Below are positions 1 to 8,548 of a stretch of 64,000 bases of DNA, one piece after another. The translations under genes were made by a program, and so were the position numbers. The notes under the pieces were generated by a model, which saw only the letters and a program-made list of their open reading frames with translations, was not told where the DNA came from and did no database searches. The stretch is from NCBI GenBank assembly GCA_035638775.1, contig DASQZJ010000006.1, positions 11,889 through 75,888 of the forward strand. The letters are read 5' to 3'. This stretch comes from DASQZJ01 sp035638775 (GTDB lineage Bacteria > Pseudomonadota > Gammaproteobacteria > UBA5335 > SLRW01). Positions within the stretch are counted from its first letter, which is position 1; each line of letters starts with the position of its first letter.

Positions 1-84
1 GAGCAGATCGACAGCATGTCCCTCAACCCGGACACCGTGGTCCAGACCTGGCTGCACCTGGCGGGACGCAAGAGCAGCGCCTGA
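1..84 (+). CDS. ppsA: Phosphoenolpyruvate synthase, C-terminal 27 residues (partial)
   Basis: Only the 3' end is in the window: 27 codons, then TGA at 82-84. The visible tail contains SLNPDTVVQTWLHLA, which matches the extreme C-terminus of PpsA-type PEP synthases. These enzymes make PEP from pyruvate and ATP in gluconeogenesis, and this segment closes the PEP/pyruvate-binding TIM barrel. The catalytic residues lie outside the window, so the call rests on the tail motif alone. A pyruvate phosphate dikinase relative is the main alternative. Confidence 0.8.
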   Translation, partial: EQIDSMSLNPDTVVQTWLHLAGRKSSA

Positions 85-161
85 ACCCGGGCCCGGTGCC
101 GGCCCGGAAGGGCCGGCGCGTGCTCCGGCGGGCTTGCCGCCCGCGCGCGGCCCGTTTTCTG

Positions 162-181
162 CCTTCTGCAAGATTGGTACT
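162..181 (+). promoter_or_regulatory. Candidate operator half-site upstream of the acyl-CoA synthetase gene
   Basis: The sequence CCTTCTGCAAGATTGGTACT matches the right half and centre of the perfect palindrome at 14671-14694. It differs at only two positions from the 20-mer at 58924-58943. It lies 80 bp before the ATG at 262, in non-coding DNA. A shared promoter element is inferred from three occurrences in this window. The cognate regulator is unknown. Confidence 0.5.
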
Positions 182-261
182 GTTCCGACAGACCCTTCGC
201 CGGCGGAGCCGGGAAGCTCCGGCATGGCTGCGCCGGCCACGTGAGCCAGGGAGACTGCCGC

Positions 262-1974
262 ATGGAGCCGAAGGAGACCCGCCGCCGCGCGATCGCGGAG
301 CGCTTTCCCGAGTGGCCGCGGCGCACCGTCGCCGCCCATTTCGACGCCATGTGCCGGGACTACGCCGACCGGCCCCTGGTCCTCATGCCCGAGGACGGGG
401 CGAGCTACGCCCGCGTCCGGGACGATTCGCGCCGGCTGGCCAAAGCGCTGATCGGGGCAGGCATCCGGCGCCGCGACCACGTCGCCGTGATCATGGGCAA
501 CCGCCCGGAATTCCTGGTCTGCGTGCTGGCCCTGGCGCGCATCGGCGCCGTGTGCATCCCCGTGAACACCATGTGGACGCGCGACGAGATCGGCTTCGCG
601 CTCGCCGATGCCGACGTCACCGCGGTCATCAGCGAGAGCCGGATCGGACGCATCGACTATCGTGCGGTGCTGGAGGCGGTCAGCGACCGCGACGACAGCC
701 GCCTGCGCCGGGTCGTGCTGCTGGGCGGCCCGCGGCCGGAACGGCTGCGCGAGGGCTGGACTGCCTGGGAAGCACTGCTCGACCAAGCCGACCGGATCGA
801 CGACGCGGATCTCGCCCGGCGCGAGGCCGACTCGCAGTATCCCGACGAGGTCGTCTGGCTGCTGTACACCTCGGGCACCACCGGCCACCCCAAGGGGGTC
901 ATGCTGAGCCACGACATGCTCCTGCGCTCGGCCTACTCGACCACCCTGAGCCGCGCCTTCAACGACGGGCGCCGGATGCTTTTCGCGCTGCCGCTGCACC
1001 ACATCTTCGCGCTGGTGGAAGGCACCCTGGCGGCCACGTTCGTCGGCGGCTGCATCATCCCCCAGCAGCATTTCGCGCCGCGGCAGGCGCTCGACCTGAT
1101 CGAACGCTTCCGCGCCGACGACTTCCTCTGCGTTCCGTCGATGCTGGTGGCCCTGCTGTCCGAGCCGTCCCTGCCCGACCACGACATCGAGTCGCTGCAG
1201 GCGGCGATGTGCGCCGCGGCGCCGGCGCCGGCGACCCTCTGGGAGCGCGCCATCCGGGAGCTGGGGCTGGCCGAGATCTGCACCGGCTACGGCATGACCG
1301 AGGCCGCCGCCGCCACCATGCATACCGAGCCGGGCGACCCGGTCGAGACCGTCGCCACGCGGGTCGGGCGGATCAAGCCCGGCGGCGTCTCCGGCCTGCC
1401 CGAGTTCGGCGGCGCCAACATCCAGTACAAGACCGTCGATCCGCATACGCTCGAGAACCTGCCCGCCGGGGAGGAAGGCGAGCTCTGCGTGCGCGGGAAC
1501 ACGGTCTCGCGCGGCTACTATCGCCGGCCCGGGGAGAACGGCAGCCGCATCGACAAGGACGGCTGGCTGCGCACCGGGGATCTCGGGATCCTGCACGCCG
1601 ACGGTTACCTGGAGCTCACCGGCCGCAGCGACGAGCTGTACAAGGTCTCCGGGGAGAACGTGGTGCCGAAGGAGATCGAGCAGGTGCTCACACGCCACCC
1701 GGCGGTCAACCAGGCCTACGTGGTCGGCGTCGCGGATCCGGTACAGCATCACGTCGGCTGTGCCTTCATCGAGCTGCGCCCGGGCGAGACCCTCACGCGC
1801 CGCGAGGTGCTCGACTGGTGCCGCCGGTCGCTGGCGAAGTTCAAGATCCCGCGACACGTGTTCTTCGTCGACGCCGACGAGTGGCCCACCACTTCGACCG
1901 GCAAGATCCAGAAGTTCCGCCTCGCCGAGCAGGCCCGCGACAATCTCTCCCGCACCCGAACGGGCAGCCGGTAG
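262..1974 (+). CDS. Acyl-CoA synthetase (AMP-binding, ANL superfamily)
   Basis: This 570-residue enzyme should activate a carboxylic acid with ATP and CoA through an acyl-adenylate. The ANL signatures appear in order: phosphate loop YTSGTTGHPKG near residue 205, YGMTEA near 355, TGDLG near 440, and the C-terminal catalytic lysine motif STGKIQK near 545. A GTG at 241 is possible in frame. The ATG at 262 is preferred because AGGGAG (248-253) sits 8 nt before it. A hairpin follows the stop. A candidate operator at 162-181 links it to the GMC oxidoreductase and Lrp-like genes. Chain length and substrate specificity cannot be read from the sequence. Medium or long-chain fatty acid is likely. Confidence 0.88.
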   Translation: MEPKETRRRAIAERFPEWPRRTVAAHFDAMCRDYADRPLVLMPEDGASYARVRDDSRRLAKALIGAGIRRRDHVAVIMGNRPEFLVCVLALARIGAVCIPVNTMWTRDEIGFALADADVTAVISESRIGRIDYRAVLEAVSDRDDSRLRRVVLLGGPRPERLREGWTAWEALLDQADRIDDADLARREADSQYPDEVVWLLYTSGTTGHPKGVMLSHDMLLRSAYSTTLSRAFNDGRRMLFALPLHHIFALVEGTLAATFVGGCIIPQQHFAPRQALDLIERFRADDFLCVPSMLVALLSEPSLPDHDIESLQAAMCAAAPAPATLWERAIRELGLAEICTGYGMTEAAAATMHTEPGDPVETVATRVGRIKPGGVSGLPEFGGANIQYKTVDPHTLENLPAGEEGELCVRGNTVSRGYYRRPGENGSRIDKDGWLRTGDLGILHADGYLELTGRSDELYKVSGENVVPKEIEQVLTRHPAVNQAYVVGVADPVQHHVGCAFIELRPGETLTRREVLDWCRRSLAKFKIPRHVFFVDADEWPTTSTGKIQKFRLAEQARDNLSRTRTGSR

Positions 1975-1996
1975 CCCCGCGGCCCGGCCCGCGGGG
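1975..1996 (+). terminator. Hairpin after the acyl-CoA synthetase gene
   Basis: CCCCGCGG (1975-1982) and CCGCGGGG (1989-1996) pair around a 6-nt loop just after the stop codon. There is no T-tract, so intrinsic termination may be weak. The following TATGAT (1997-2002) is a plausible -10 element for the next gene. Confidence 0.45.
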
Positions 1997-2031
1997 TATG
2001 ATGCCGGGAGGTTGCGGCCCCGAGGGAAGCG

Positions 2032-2721
2032 ATGGACAGCGAAGACGGATTCCACCCCGCCCGCCGCGCACGGCGCTACCTGCTCACCGGCGTGATCACC
2101 CTGATCCCGCTGTGGGTAACCTGGTGGGTGTTCAATCTGGTACTGACCCGGCTCAGCAGCGTGGGAGCGCCCTGGGTGCGCGCCATGGCCCGCGCCGTGC
2201 GGCCGTACCAGCCCGCGGTGGCGCAGTGGCTGCTGCAGTCCTGGTTCCAGTACGTGGTCGCGGTGCTGCTGACGCTGATCGGGCTGTACCTGCTGGGGTG
2301 GCTGGCCACCCGCGTGGTGGGGCGCCGCGTGCTGGACGCCTTCGACCGCCTGATCCGGCGCATCCCGCTGGTCGAGCGCATCTACGGCTCGACCAAGCGG
2401 CTGCTCGACGCCTTCCAGCAGCGACCCGGGCAGCTCCAGCGCGTGGTGCTGATCCCCTTCCCGTCCCCGGAGATGAAGACCATCGGTTTCATCACCCGCA
2501 CCATGACCGACCCGGACACGGGCGGCACGCTCGCCTCGGTGTACGTGCCGACCACGCCCAATCCCACCTCCGGCTACGTGGAGATCCTGCCGATCGAGAA
2601 CGTGGTCGAGACGGACTGGACCGTCGATCAGGCGATCTCGTTCGTGATCTCCGCCGGCAGCCTGGCACCGGACACGGTGCGCTTCGGAAGTGCGCCCCCC
2701 GGAGGCGCGGGGGCATCTTGA
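2032..2721 (+). CDS. DUF502 family inner-membrane protein
   Basis: This 229-residue protein belongs to the DUF502 (COG2928) family, whose function is unknown. Two hydrophobic segments (about residues 14-36 and 65-88) put the N-terminal third in the inner membrane. The rest is a soluble domain with the conserved features IPLVERIYGSTKRLLDAF near 105, a VLIPFPSPEM stretch, and VYVPTTPNPTSGYVEILP near 165. GAGGGAAG precedes the ATG. The downstream CnoX-like gene is on the same strand after 53 bp and could be co-transcribed. Confidence 0.88.
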   Translation: MDSEDGFHPARRARRYLLTGVITLIPLWVTWWVFNLVLTRLSSVGAPWVRAMARAVRPYQPAVAQWLLQSWFQYVVAVLLTLIGLYLLGWLATRVVGRRVLDAFDRLIRRIPLVERIYGSTKRLLDAFQQRPGQLQRVVLIPFPSPEMKTIGFITRTMTDPDTGGTLASVYVPTTPNPTSGYVEILPIENVVETDWTVDQAISFVISAGSLAPDTVRFGSAPPGGAGAS

Positions 2722-2774
2722 AACGGGCCGGCATCACCCGCATTTCAATGGCAGGCATACCTGCGGAGCGATGA

Positions 2775-3650
2775 ATGAACCAGCCTTCCCGCAAGACCGC
2801 GTCAGTCCGTGACGTCACCGCCGCCGACTTCGCCTCGGTGGTGCTCGAGGGTTCGCACGAGCGGCCCGTGCTGGTGGACTTCTGGGCCGACTGGTGCGGT
2901 CCCTGCAAGATGCTCGGCCCGGTGCTGGAACGCCTCGCGCAGCAGTACGGCGGCGCGTTCCTGCTGGCCAGGGTCGACGTCGACCGCGAGCAGGACCTCG
3001 CAGCCCGCTTCGGTATCCGGGGCATCCCCAGCGTCAAGCTGTTCCGGGACGGCGAGCTGGTGGACGAGTTCACCGGCGTCCAGCCGGAGCCGAACGTCCG
3101 CGCCCTGCTGGACCGCCATGTCCGGCCCTCCTCGGACGACGCCGTCGAACGGGCGGGACGCCTCCTGGAGGCCGGCCGGCGCCAGGATGCCGTTGCCGGC
3201 CTACGGCAGGCCGTGGCGGACGACCCGGGCAACGAGCGCCTGTACCCGCCCCTGGTGGATCTCCTGATCGCGGACGGCGACGCCGCCGGCGCGCGCGAGA
3301 CCCTGCAGGCAGCCCCGCCGGAGATCCGCGAGACGCCGGCGCTGCAGTCCCTGGCCCGGCGCGTGCACTTCGCCGGGGTCGCGGGCGACCCGGCAGACCG
3401 GGCCGGACTCCGGGAGCGCCTGGAACGCGAACCCTCGGACCCCGAGGCCCTGCGCCGGCTCGCGGCGGCGGCGGTGCTCGCCGGCGACTGCGACGAGGCG
3501 CTCGAGGACCTGCTCGGCCTGCTGCAGAAGCATCCCGGGTACGATGACGGTGCGGCCCGGGACGACCTCCTGGCGATGTTCGATCTGCTGGGGGCGGACG
3601 ATCCGCGGGTCCGCGACGCCCGGCGCCGCATGGCGCTCGCGCTGCACTGA
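2775..3650 (+). CDS. cnoX: Thioredoxin-TPR co-chaperone (CnoX/YbbN family)
   Basis: The 291-residue protein has an N-terminal thioredoxin fold with DFWADWCGPCKML near residue 35, followed by helical TPR-like repeats from about residue 120. This is the CnoX/YbbN architecture. In E. coli the protein protects substrates from over-oxidation and passes them to GroEL and DnaK. E. coli CnoX has SXXC at the active site, whereas this protein keeps a full CGPC dithiol and could act as a real thioredoxin. An out-of-frame ATG occurs 4 nt upstream. The ATG at 2775 fits the family N-terminus. Confidence 0.85.
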   Translation: MNQPSRKTASVRDVTAADFASVVLEGSHERPVLVDFWADWCGPCKMLGPVLERLAQQYGGAFLLARVDVDREQDLAARFGIRGIPSVKLFRDGELVDEFTGVQPEPNVRALLDRHVRPSSDDAVERAGRLLEAGRRQDAVAGLRQAVADDPGNERLYPPLVDLLIADGDAAGARETLQAAPPEIRETPALQSLARRVHFAGVAGDPADRAGLRERLEREPSDPEALRRLAAAAVLAGDCDEALEDLLGLLQKHPGYDDGAARDDLLAMFDLLGADDPRVRDARRRMALALH

Positions 3651-3734
3651 CTCGCACCTGACGGCGACGGCACGCCGCCTGCGGCACCGGGCCCCGTCGC
3701 GGACGGCATCGGCAAACCCGCACCGGAGACCGCC

Positions 3735-4106
3735 ATGCGATCCGCCAACGACGATGAGCATCGCGTAAGCACCGAGCCCTGGCACGGCCGCGTGCGCATC
3801 CACCTCGGCGACGCCGTGATCGCGGACAGCGAGCATGCGGTCGTGCTGCACGAGACCGGCCTGCCCGACGTCTATTACCTGCCGCGCGAGGACGTGCGCA
3901 CGGACCTGCTGGAGCCGACCCCGCGGGAGACGCACTGCCCGTACAAGGGGAACGCCGCCTACTGGAGCGTCGCCACGCCCGGACGCCGGGTGGAGAACGC
4001 CGTCTGGAGCTACCCGGAACCGTTGCAGGCAGTGAGCGCCATCCGCGGATGCATGGCCTTCTACCCCGATCGCGTCGACCGGGTCGAGGTGCGGCCCGGG
4101 GACTGA
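3735..4106 (+). CDS. DUF427 domain protein
   Basis: This 123-residue protein is a single DUF427 domain. Visible family features are a VRIHLGDAVIADSEHAVVL beta-rich start, YYLPREDV near residue 52, and the conserved THCPYKGNAAYWSV motif near 71-84. The family is widespread and its molecular role is not settled. No transmembrane segment or signal peptide is visible. The gene stands alone between the CnoX-like gene and tesB. Confidence 0.85.
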   Translation: MRSANDDEHRVSTEPWHGRVRIHLGDAVIADSEHAVVLHETGLPDVYYLPREDVRTDLLEPTPRETHCPYKGNAAYWSVATPGRRVENAVWSYPEPLQAVSAIRGCMAFYPDRVDRVEVRPGD

Positions 4107-4151
4107 GCCGCGCCCCGGACCGGTGGACTCCCGCCGCGCCGCGCGCTCCGG

Positions 4152-4157
4152 TAGACT
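4152..4157 (+). promoter_or_regulatory. Candidate -10 element upstream of tesB
   Basis: TAGACT lies about 57 bp before the tesB ATG. The same hexamer appears at other putative promoters in this window, for example before dusA. No convincing -35 is visible. Confidence 0.35.
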
Positions 4158-4214
4158 GGGCCCGCACGCCACGCCGGCCGGAGAATTTGCTTCCAATCGC
4201 GGGGAGACAGGCGG

Positions 4215-5075
4215 ATGTCCGGAATTCTGGAAGACCTCCTGGTCCAGCTCGACCTGGAGCGACTCGAGGAGAACCTGTTTCGCGGCGACAGCCGCGACAT
4301 CGGCGGGCGCAGCGTGTTCGGGGGACAGGTGCTGGGCCAGGCGCTGGTGGCCGCCGGGCGCACCGTCGAGGATCGCCGCTGCCACTCGATCCACGGCTAC
4401 TTCCTGCGCCCGGGCGACATGGACGCGCCGATCGTCTACGAAGTCGACCGCATCCGGGACGGGCGCAGCTTCACCACCCGCCGGGTGGTGGCGATCCAGC
4501 ACGGCCGCGCGATATTCAACCTGTCGGCATCGTTCCAGGTGATCGAGGACGGGGTCGAGCACCAGAGCGGAATGCCCGACGTCCCGGGCCCGGACGGACT
4601 GAAATCCGAGACCGGGCTGCGGCGCGAGGTGGCACACCGGGTACCGGAGAAGGTGCGTGACATCTTCACGCGCGAGCGCGCGATCGAGATCCGCCCGGTG
4701 GAGCCCATGGACCTGTTCGAGCCGGCCAAGCATCCGCCCTGGAAGCACTGCTGGATCCGCGCCCGCGGCTCGCTGCCGGACGACTTCGCGCTGCACCAGT
4801 GCATGCTCGCCTACGCGTCGGACTTCACCCTGCTCGGCACCGCCGCGCGTCCCCACGGGCTGTCCTTCATGCAGCGGCACGTGCAGGCAGCGAGCCTCGA
4901 CCACGCCATGTGGTTCCACCGCGAGTTCCGCATGGACGACTGGCTGCTCTACGCGCAGGACAGCCCCAGCGCGTCCAACGCGCGCGGCTTCAACCGGGGA
5001 AGCCTGTACACCCGGGAAGGCCGCCTGATAGCGTCCGTCGCCCAGGAAGGGCTGATCCGCATCCATCCCGAATGA
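4215..5075 (+). CDS. tesB: Acyl-CoA thioesterase II
   Basis: This 286-residue protein matches TesB in length (E. coli 286) and architecture, with two tandem hotdog domains. It hydrolyses acyl-CoA to free fatty acid and CoA. The N-terminal domain has RSVFGGQVLGQALVAA near residue 33 and HSIHGYFLRPGD near 58. The C-terminal domain has the HGLSFMQRHVQAASLDHAMWFHR region, which carries the conserved Asp of the catalytic Asp-Gln-Thr/Ser network. The ATG is preceded by GGGGAGACAGGCGG. The next gene starts 14 bp downstream on a strong ribosome-binding site, so the two are probably co-transcribed. Confidence 0.93.
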   Translation: MSGILEDLLVQLDLERLEENLFRGDSRDIGGRSVFGGQVLGQALVAAGRTVEDRRCHSIHGYFLRPGDMDAPIVYEVDRIRDGRSFTTRRVVAIQHGRAIFNLSASFQVIEDGVEHQSGMPDVPGPDGLKSETGLRREVAHRVPEKVRDIFTRERAIEIRPVEPMDLFEPAKHPPWKHCWIRARGSLPDDFALHQCMLAYASDFTLLGTAARPHGLSFMQRHVQAASLDHAMWFHREFRMDDWLLYAQDSPSASNARGFNRGSLYTREGRLIASVAQEGLIRIHPE

Positions 5076-5089
5076 ACAAGGAGGTCACC

Positions 5090-5686
5090 ATGTCCCTGCC
5101 CCACCGCCATGCCCTGGCCGCCGCGCTGGTGGCGCTTCTCGTCTCCCTGCCCGCCGTCGCGGCGAACCCGGGCGGCGTCGAGGTCAACGGGGTGCAGGTC
5201 CCGGGAACGCTCGAGCGCGCCGGCCAGAAGCTGGTCCTCAACGGCGCCGGCGTGCGCACCAGGTGGTTCATCGACGCTTACGTCGGCGCCCTCTACCTGC
5301 CGCACAAGGAATCGGACGCCCAGAAGATCATCGCGGCGGACCAGCCGATGGCGATCACGATGCACATCACCACCCACTTCATCACCCCGGGACGGATGAA
5401 GCACGCGACCATGGAGGGTTTCCGCAAGGCGACGCACGACAATATCGAGCCCATCAAGCCCAAGATCGAGCGCCTGATCCACGTCTTCGACAAGAACATC
5501 GACGACGGCGACGTCTACACGCTCCTGTACGTTCCCCACGAGGGCACCCGCGTCTACAAGAACGGCAAGCCCGTGCTCGCCGTCCAGGGCCTGAAATTCA
5601 AGCAGGCGCTGTTCGGCATCTGGCTGTGCGACAAGCCGGCCGAGGCGAGCCTCAAGAAGGCGATGCTGGGCACACAGGAGGGCTGA
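5090..5686 (+). CDS. Chalcone-isomerase-like secreted protein
   Basis: The ATG at 5090 follows AAGGAGG (5078-5084) at ideal spacing. The 198-residue product begins with a signal peptide (positive start, ALAAALVALLVSLPAVAA, cleavage near residue 25). The mature part resembles the bacterial chalcone-isomerase-like domain: VNGVQVPGTLERAGQKLVLNG, RTRWFIDAYVGALYLP and FKQALFGIWLCDKPAEASLKKAMLG. Bacterial members are periplasmic or lipid-associated and are thought to bind fatty acids rather than isomerise chalcones. Position next to tesB fits lipid handling but does not prove it. Confidence 0.82.
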   Translation: MSLPHRHALAAALVALLVSLPAVAANPGGVEVNGVQVPGTLERAGQKLVLNGAGVRTRWFIDAYVGALYLPHKESDAQKIIAADQPMAITMHITTHFITPGRMKHATMEGFRKATHDNIEPIKPKIERLIHVFDKNIDDGDVYTLLYVPHEGTRVYKNGKPVLAVQGLKFKQALFGIWLCDKPAEASLKKAMLGTQEG

Positions 5687-5737
5687 ACGCCGTCGGCGCC
5701 GCGCCCGAGAATGCCGAACCGGAAAAGGGGGTCCCGC

Positions 5738-7249
5738 ATGACCGCAATCGACGACTACGACCGCCACGACGGCCTCGGCCTCGCCGGCCTGGTGGCACGG
5801 GGCGAGGTCGCTCCGGCGGAACTCTGCGAAGAAGCGATCCGCCGCGCCGAGGCACTCAATCCGCGCCTCAACGCGATCGTGACACCGATGTACGACATCG
5901 GCCGCAGGGCCGCCGCGGGGCCGCTGCCGGAGGGTCCCTTCCGCGGCGTGCCATTCCTGCTCAAGGACATCCTGCATGCCTGGGCCGGCGTACCCATGAG
6001 CCACGGCTGCGCGGCCCTCAGGGACTACGTGCCGGAGTACGACAGCGAGATCGTCCGCCGCTTCCGCGCCGCCGGCCTGGTCGCGCTGGGCAAGACCAAT
6101 ACGCCCGAGTTCGCGCTCATGGGCGTGACCGAGCCCGAGGCCTTCGGGCCCACCCGCAACCCCTGGAACCCGGAGCATACCCCCGGGGGCAGCAGCGGCG
6201 GCTCGGCCGCCGCCGTCGCCGCCGGTATCGTGCCGCTGGCCTCCGCCACCGACGGCGGGGGCTCGATCCGTATCCCGGCCGCCTGCTGCGGCCTGTTCGG
6301 GCTGCGCCCGAGCCGCGGCCGGGTACCGGTGGGACCCGCCCAGGCGGAGGTCTGGGACGGCGCATCCTCGGACCACGTGCTCACCCGCACGGTGCGCGAC
6401 AGCGCGGCGATGCTGGACGCGATCCAGGGGCCCGATGCCGGCGCTCCCTACCGGACCCCGTCGCCCGAGCAACCTTACCTGCAGGAGGTCGGCCGCGATC
6501 CCGGCCGCCTGCGCGTCGGCTTCAATACCGCCTCGCCCCTGGGACACGAGGTGCACCCGGAATGCGTCCGCGCGGTGGAGGAGACGGCGAAGCTGCTGGA
6601 GGACCTCGGACACCACGTCGAGCCGGCCGCCCCGGACATCGACGGGCAGGCACTGGCGAAATGCTACATGACCATGTACTTCGGCCACGTGGCCGCCGAC
6701 ATCCGCGAGGTCATCGAGCGGGTGGGCCGCGAGACGGCGCGGGCCGGGCTGGAGCCGGCGACCCGGGCGCTGGGGCTGCTCGGGCGGACCGTGTCCGCGG
6801 GTGACTACGTTGCCGCGAAGCGGCGCTGGAATGCGTTCGGGCGCGCCATGGGGACGTTCCACCGGAGCCACGACCTGTACCTGACCCCAACGCTGGCGCA
6901 GCCGCCCTCGCGCATCGGCGAGCTCCGGCCGTCGGGCGCCGAGCGGCTCGCCACCCGGGTAATCAACGCGCTGGGGCTGGGGCGGGTGCTGCTCGCCTCG
7001 GGGGTGGTGGACAAGCTCGCGAGCGAGGGGCTGAGCCGGACACCGTTCACCCAGCTCGCCAACCTCACCGGGCTACCGGCGATGTCCGTCCCCCTGCACT
7101 GGACGGCGGACGAGCTGCCCTGCGGGGTCCAGTTCATCGCGCCGATGGCGGACGAGGCCACGCTGTTCCGGCTGGCGGGACAGCTCGAGCAGGCCCGGCC
7201 CTGGTTCGACCGTCGCCCGGCCATCGCGGCGGCCGGCAAGGGCTGTTGA
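5738..7249 (+). CDS. Amidase (amidase signature family)
   Basis: This 503-residue amidohydrolase has the Ser-cisSer-Lys triad visible: Lys76 in FLLKDI, GGSSGGS at 150-156, and nucleophile Ser176 in DGGGSIRIP. The start at 5738 is chosen because AAAAGGGGG (5723-5731) lies just upstream. An in-frame ATG at 5711 lacks such a site. The family includes GatA, but no gatB or gatC is nearby. The Ala/Pro-rich C-terminal half resembles general amidases acting on small amides. The substrate cannot be told from sequence. Confidence 0.88.
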   Translation: MTAIDDYDRHDGLGLAGLVARGEVAPAELCEEAIRRAEALNPRLNAIVTPMYDIGRRAAAGPLPEGPFRGVPFLLKDILHAWAGVPMSHGCAALRDYVPEYDSEIVRRFRAAGLVALGKTNTPEFALMGVTEPEAFGPTRNPWNPEHTPGGSSGGSAAAVAAGIVPLASATDGGGSIRIPAACCGLFGLRPSRGRVPVGPAQAEVWDGASSDHVLTRTVRDSAAMLDAIQGPDAGAPYRTPSPEQPYLQEVGRDPGRLRVGFNTASPLGHEVHPECVRAVEETAKLLEDLGHHVEPAAPDIDGQALAKCYMTMYFGHVAADIREVIERVGRETARAGLEPATRALGLLGRTVSAGDYVAAKRRWNAFGRAMGTFHRSHDLYLTPTLAQPPSRIGELRPSGAERLATRVINALGLGRVLLASGVVDKLASEGLSRTPFTQLANLTGLPAMSVPLHWTADELPCGVQFIAPMADEATLFRLAGQLEQARPWFDRRPAIAAAGKGC

Positions 7250-7479
7250 CGCTGCGCGCGCGAGGCTGTTACCCCTAGCCGCGCATCGCGTCAGGGGGCG
7301 ACATCGTCTCCGCCCGGCCATGGTCCCGGTCCCGGCCGAATCCGCCACGCCTGTCGCGCTTGAAATCCCGGGACACGACACCACTGCACGGGACGGCCGG
7401 CCCGTACGAGGCCGGATCACGCCAGATCGACGACTCTGAAACGGCATGTTCACCAGGACAGCCTGCGGAGGAGGGCGAT

Positions 7480-8382
7480 ATGGAAGCGATCCGGAACGTC
7501 TATCCGACCCGCACCACGCACAAGATCCCCATGTTCGAGCGGCTCGATCCGGTGGTGTACGCGCGCCCCGGCGAGGCGCCCGCCGGACCGCTGGGCGCGG
7601 AGGATATCGAGCGCTTCGAGCGCGACGGCTTCCTGTTCTGCGAGGGCCTGCTGTCCGCGGACGAGGCGCGGCGCTATCGCGAGGAGCTGAGGCGCCTGTC
7701 GCAGGACCCGTCCCTGCTGGACGAGGAATGCGTGGTGCGCGAGCCGCGCAGCAACGAGGTGCGCTCGATCTTCCGCGTGCACCGGATCTCCGCGCTGCTC
7801 GCGGCACTGGGGCGCGATCGGCGGTTCGTCGAGCCGGTGCGGCAGATCCTCGGCAGCGACGTCTATATCCACCAGTCGCGGATCAATTACAAGCCGGGCT
7901 TCGAGGGCAAGGGATTCAACTGGCACTCGGACTTCGAGACCTGGCACGCCGAGGACGGCATGCCGCGCATGCGCGCGGTGAGCTGCTCGATCATCCTCAC
8001 CGACAACAACGAGTTCAACGGTCCGCTGATGCTGATCCCGGGCTCCCACAAATACTTCGTGCCCTGCATCGGCGCGACGCCGGACGACAACTACAAGAGC
8101 TCGCTGAAGGACCAGCAGATCGACGTGCCCGACCGCGAGTCCCTGGCCGGGCTGATCGAGCGCGGCGGCATCCGCGCGCCCAAGGGGTCGGCCGGCTCGG
8201 TGCTGTTCTTCGACTGCAACACGCTGCACGGATCGAACGCCAACATGTCGCCGTTCCCGCGCAGCAATGCGTTCTTCGTCTACAACAGCGTCGACAACCG
8301 GCTGCAGGAGCCCTACGCGGCACGCCGGCGGCGGCCGCTGTTCCTGGCCGACGACGGCTGCCAGCCCATCCGGCCCGGGTGA
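7480..8382 (+). CDS. ectD: Ectoine hydroxylase
   Basis: The 300-residue protein is a non-heme Fe(II)/2-oxoglutarate dioxygenase that converts ectoine to 5-hydroxyectoine. The EctD signature FNWHSDFETWHAEDGMPRMR is intact. The iron ligands are His149, Asp151 and His250, close to the positions known for characterised EctD enzymes. The ATG follows GGAGGAGGG. The gene is not beside ectABC: ectA and ectB lie 7.5 kb downstream. A weak TTGACG at 7247-7252 overlaps the amidase stop. The 230-bp leader otherwise shows no clear promoter. Confidence 0.93.
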   Translation: MEAIRNVYPTRTTHKIPMFERLDPVVYARPGEAPAGPLGAEDIERFERDGFLFCEGLLSADEARRYREELRRLSQDPSLLDEECVVREPRSNEVRSIFRVHRISALLAALGRDRRFVEPVRQILGSDVYIHQSRINYKPGFEGKGFNWHSDFETWHAEDGMPRMRAVSCSIILTDNNEFNGPLMLIPGSHKYFVPCIGATPDDNYKSSLKDQQIDVPDRESLAGLIERGGIRAPKGSAGSVLFFDCNTLHGSNANMSPFPRSNAFFVYNSVDNRLQEPYAARRRRPLFLADDGCQPIRPG

Positions 8383-8505
8383 CCGGCCGCCACGGGCCGC
8401 ACCGTGCATGCGCCCGCCGCGTGCGGGCGCGGTTGTATCCGGACCCGGGGAAGCCCGGCTGCCAGCGCCCGGAGGCAACCCGCCCGGGACCCACAGTCCC
8501 CCAGA

Positions 8506-8514
8506 TGGCATAAT
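8506..8514 (+). promoter_or_regulatory. Extended -10 promoter for the alpha/beta hydrolase gene
   Basis: TGGCATAAT has the TGn extension and a near-consensus -10 hexamer (8509-8514). It predicts a transcript start near 8521 and a leader of about 28 nt. The same 9-mer precedes ectA and rlmM. Confidence 0.6.
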
Positions 8515-8548
8515 CCGCGCATCGTTCAGTGATGCAACCGGGAAAACC

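Noticed and set aside
5738..7249. GatA subunit of the tRNA amidotransferase
   Set aside because: The sequence lacks gatB/gatC neighbours and looks like a general amidase.
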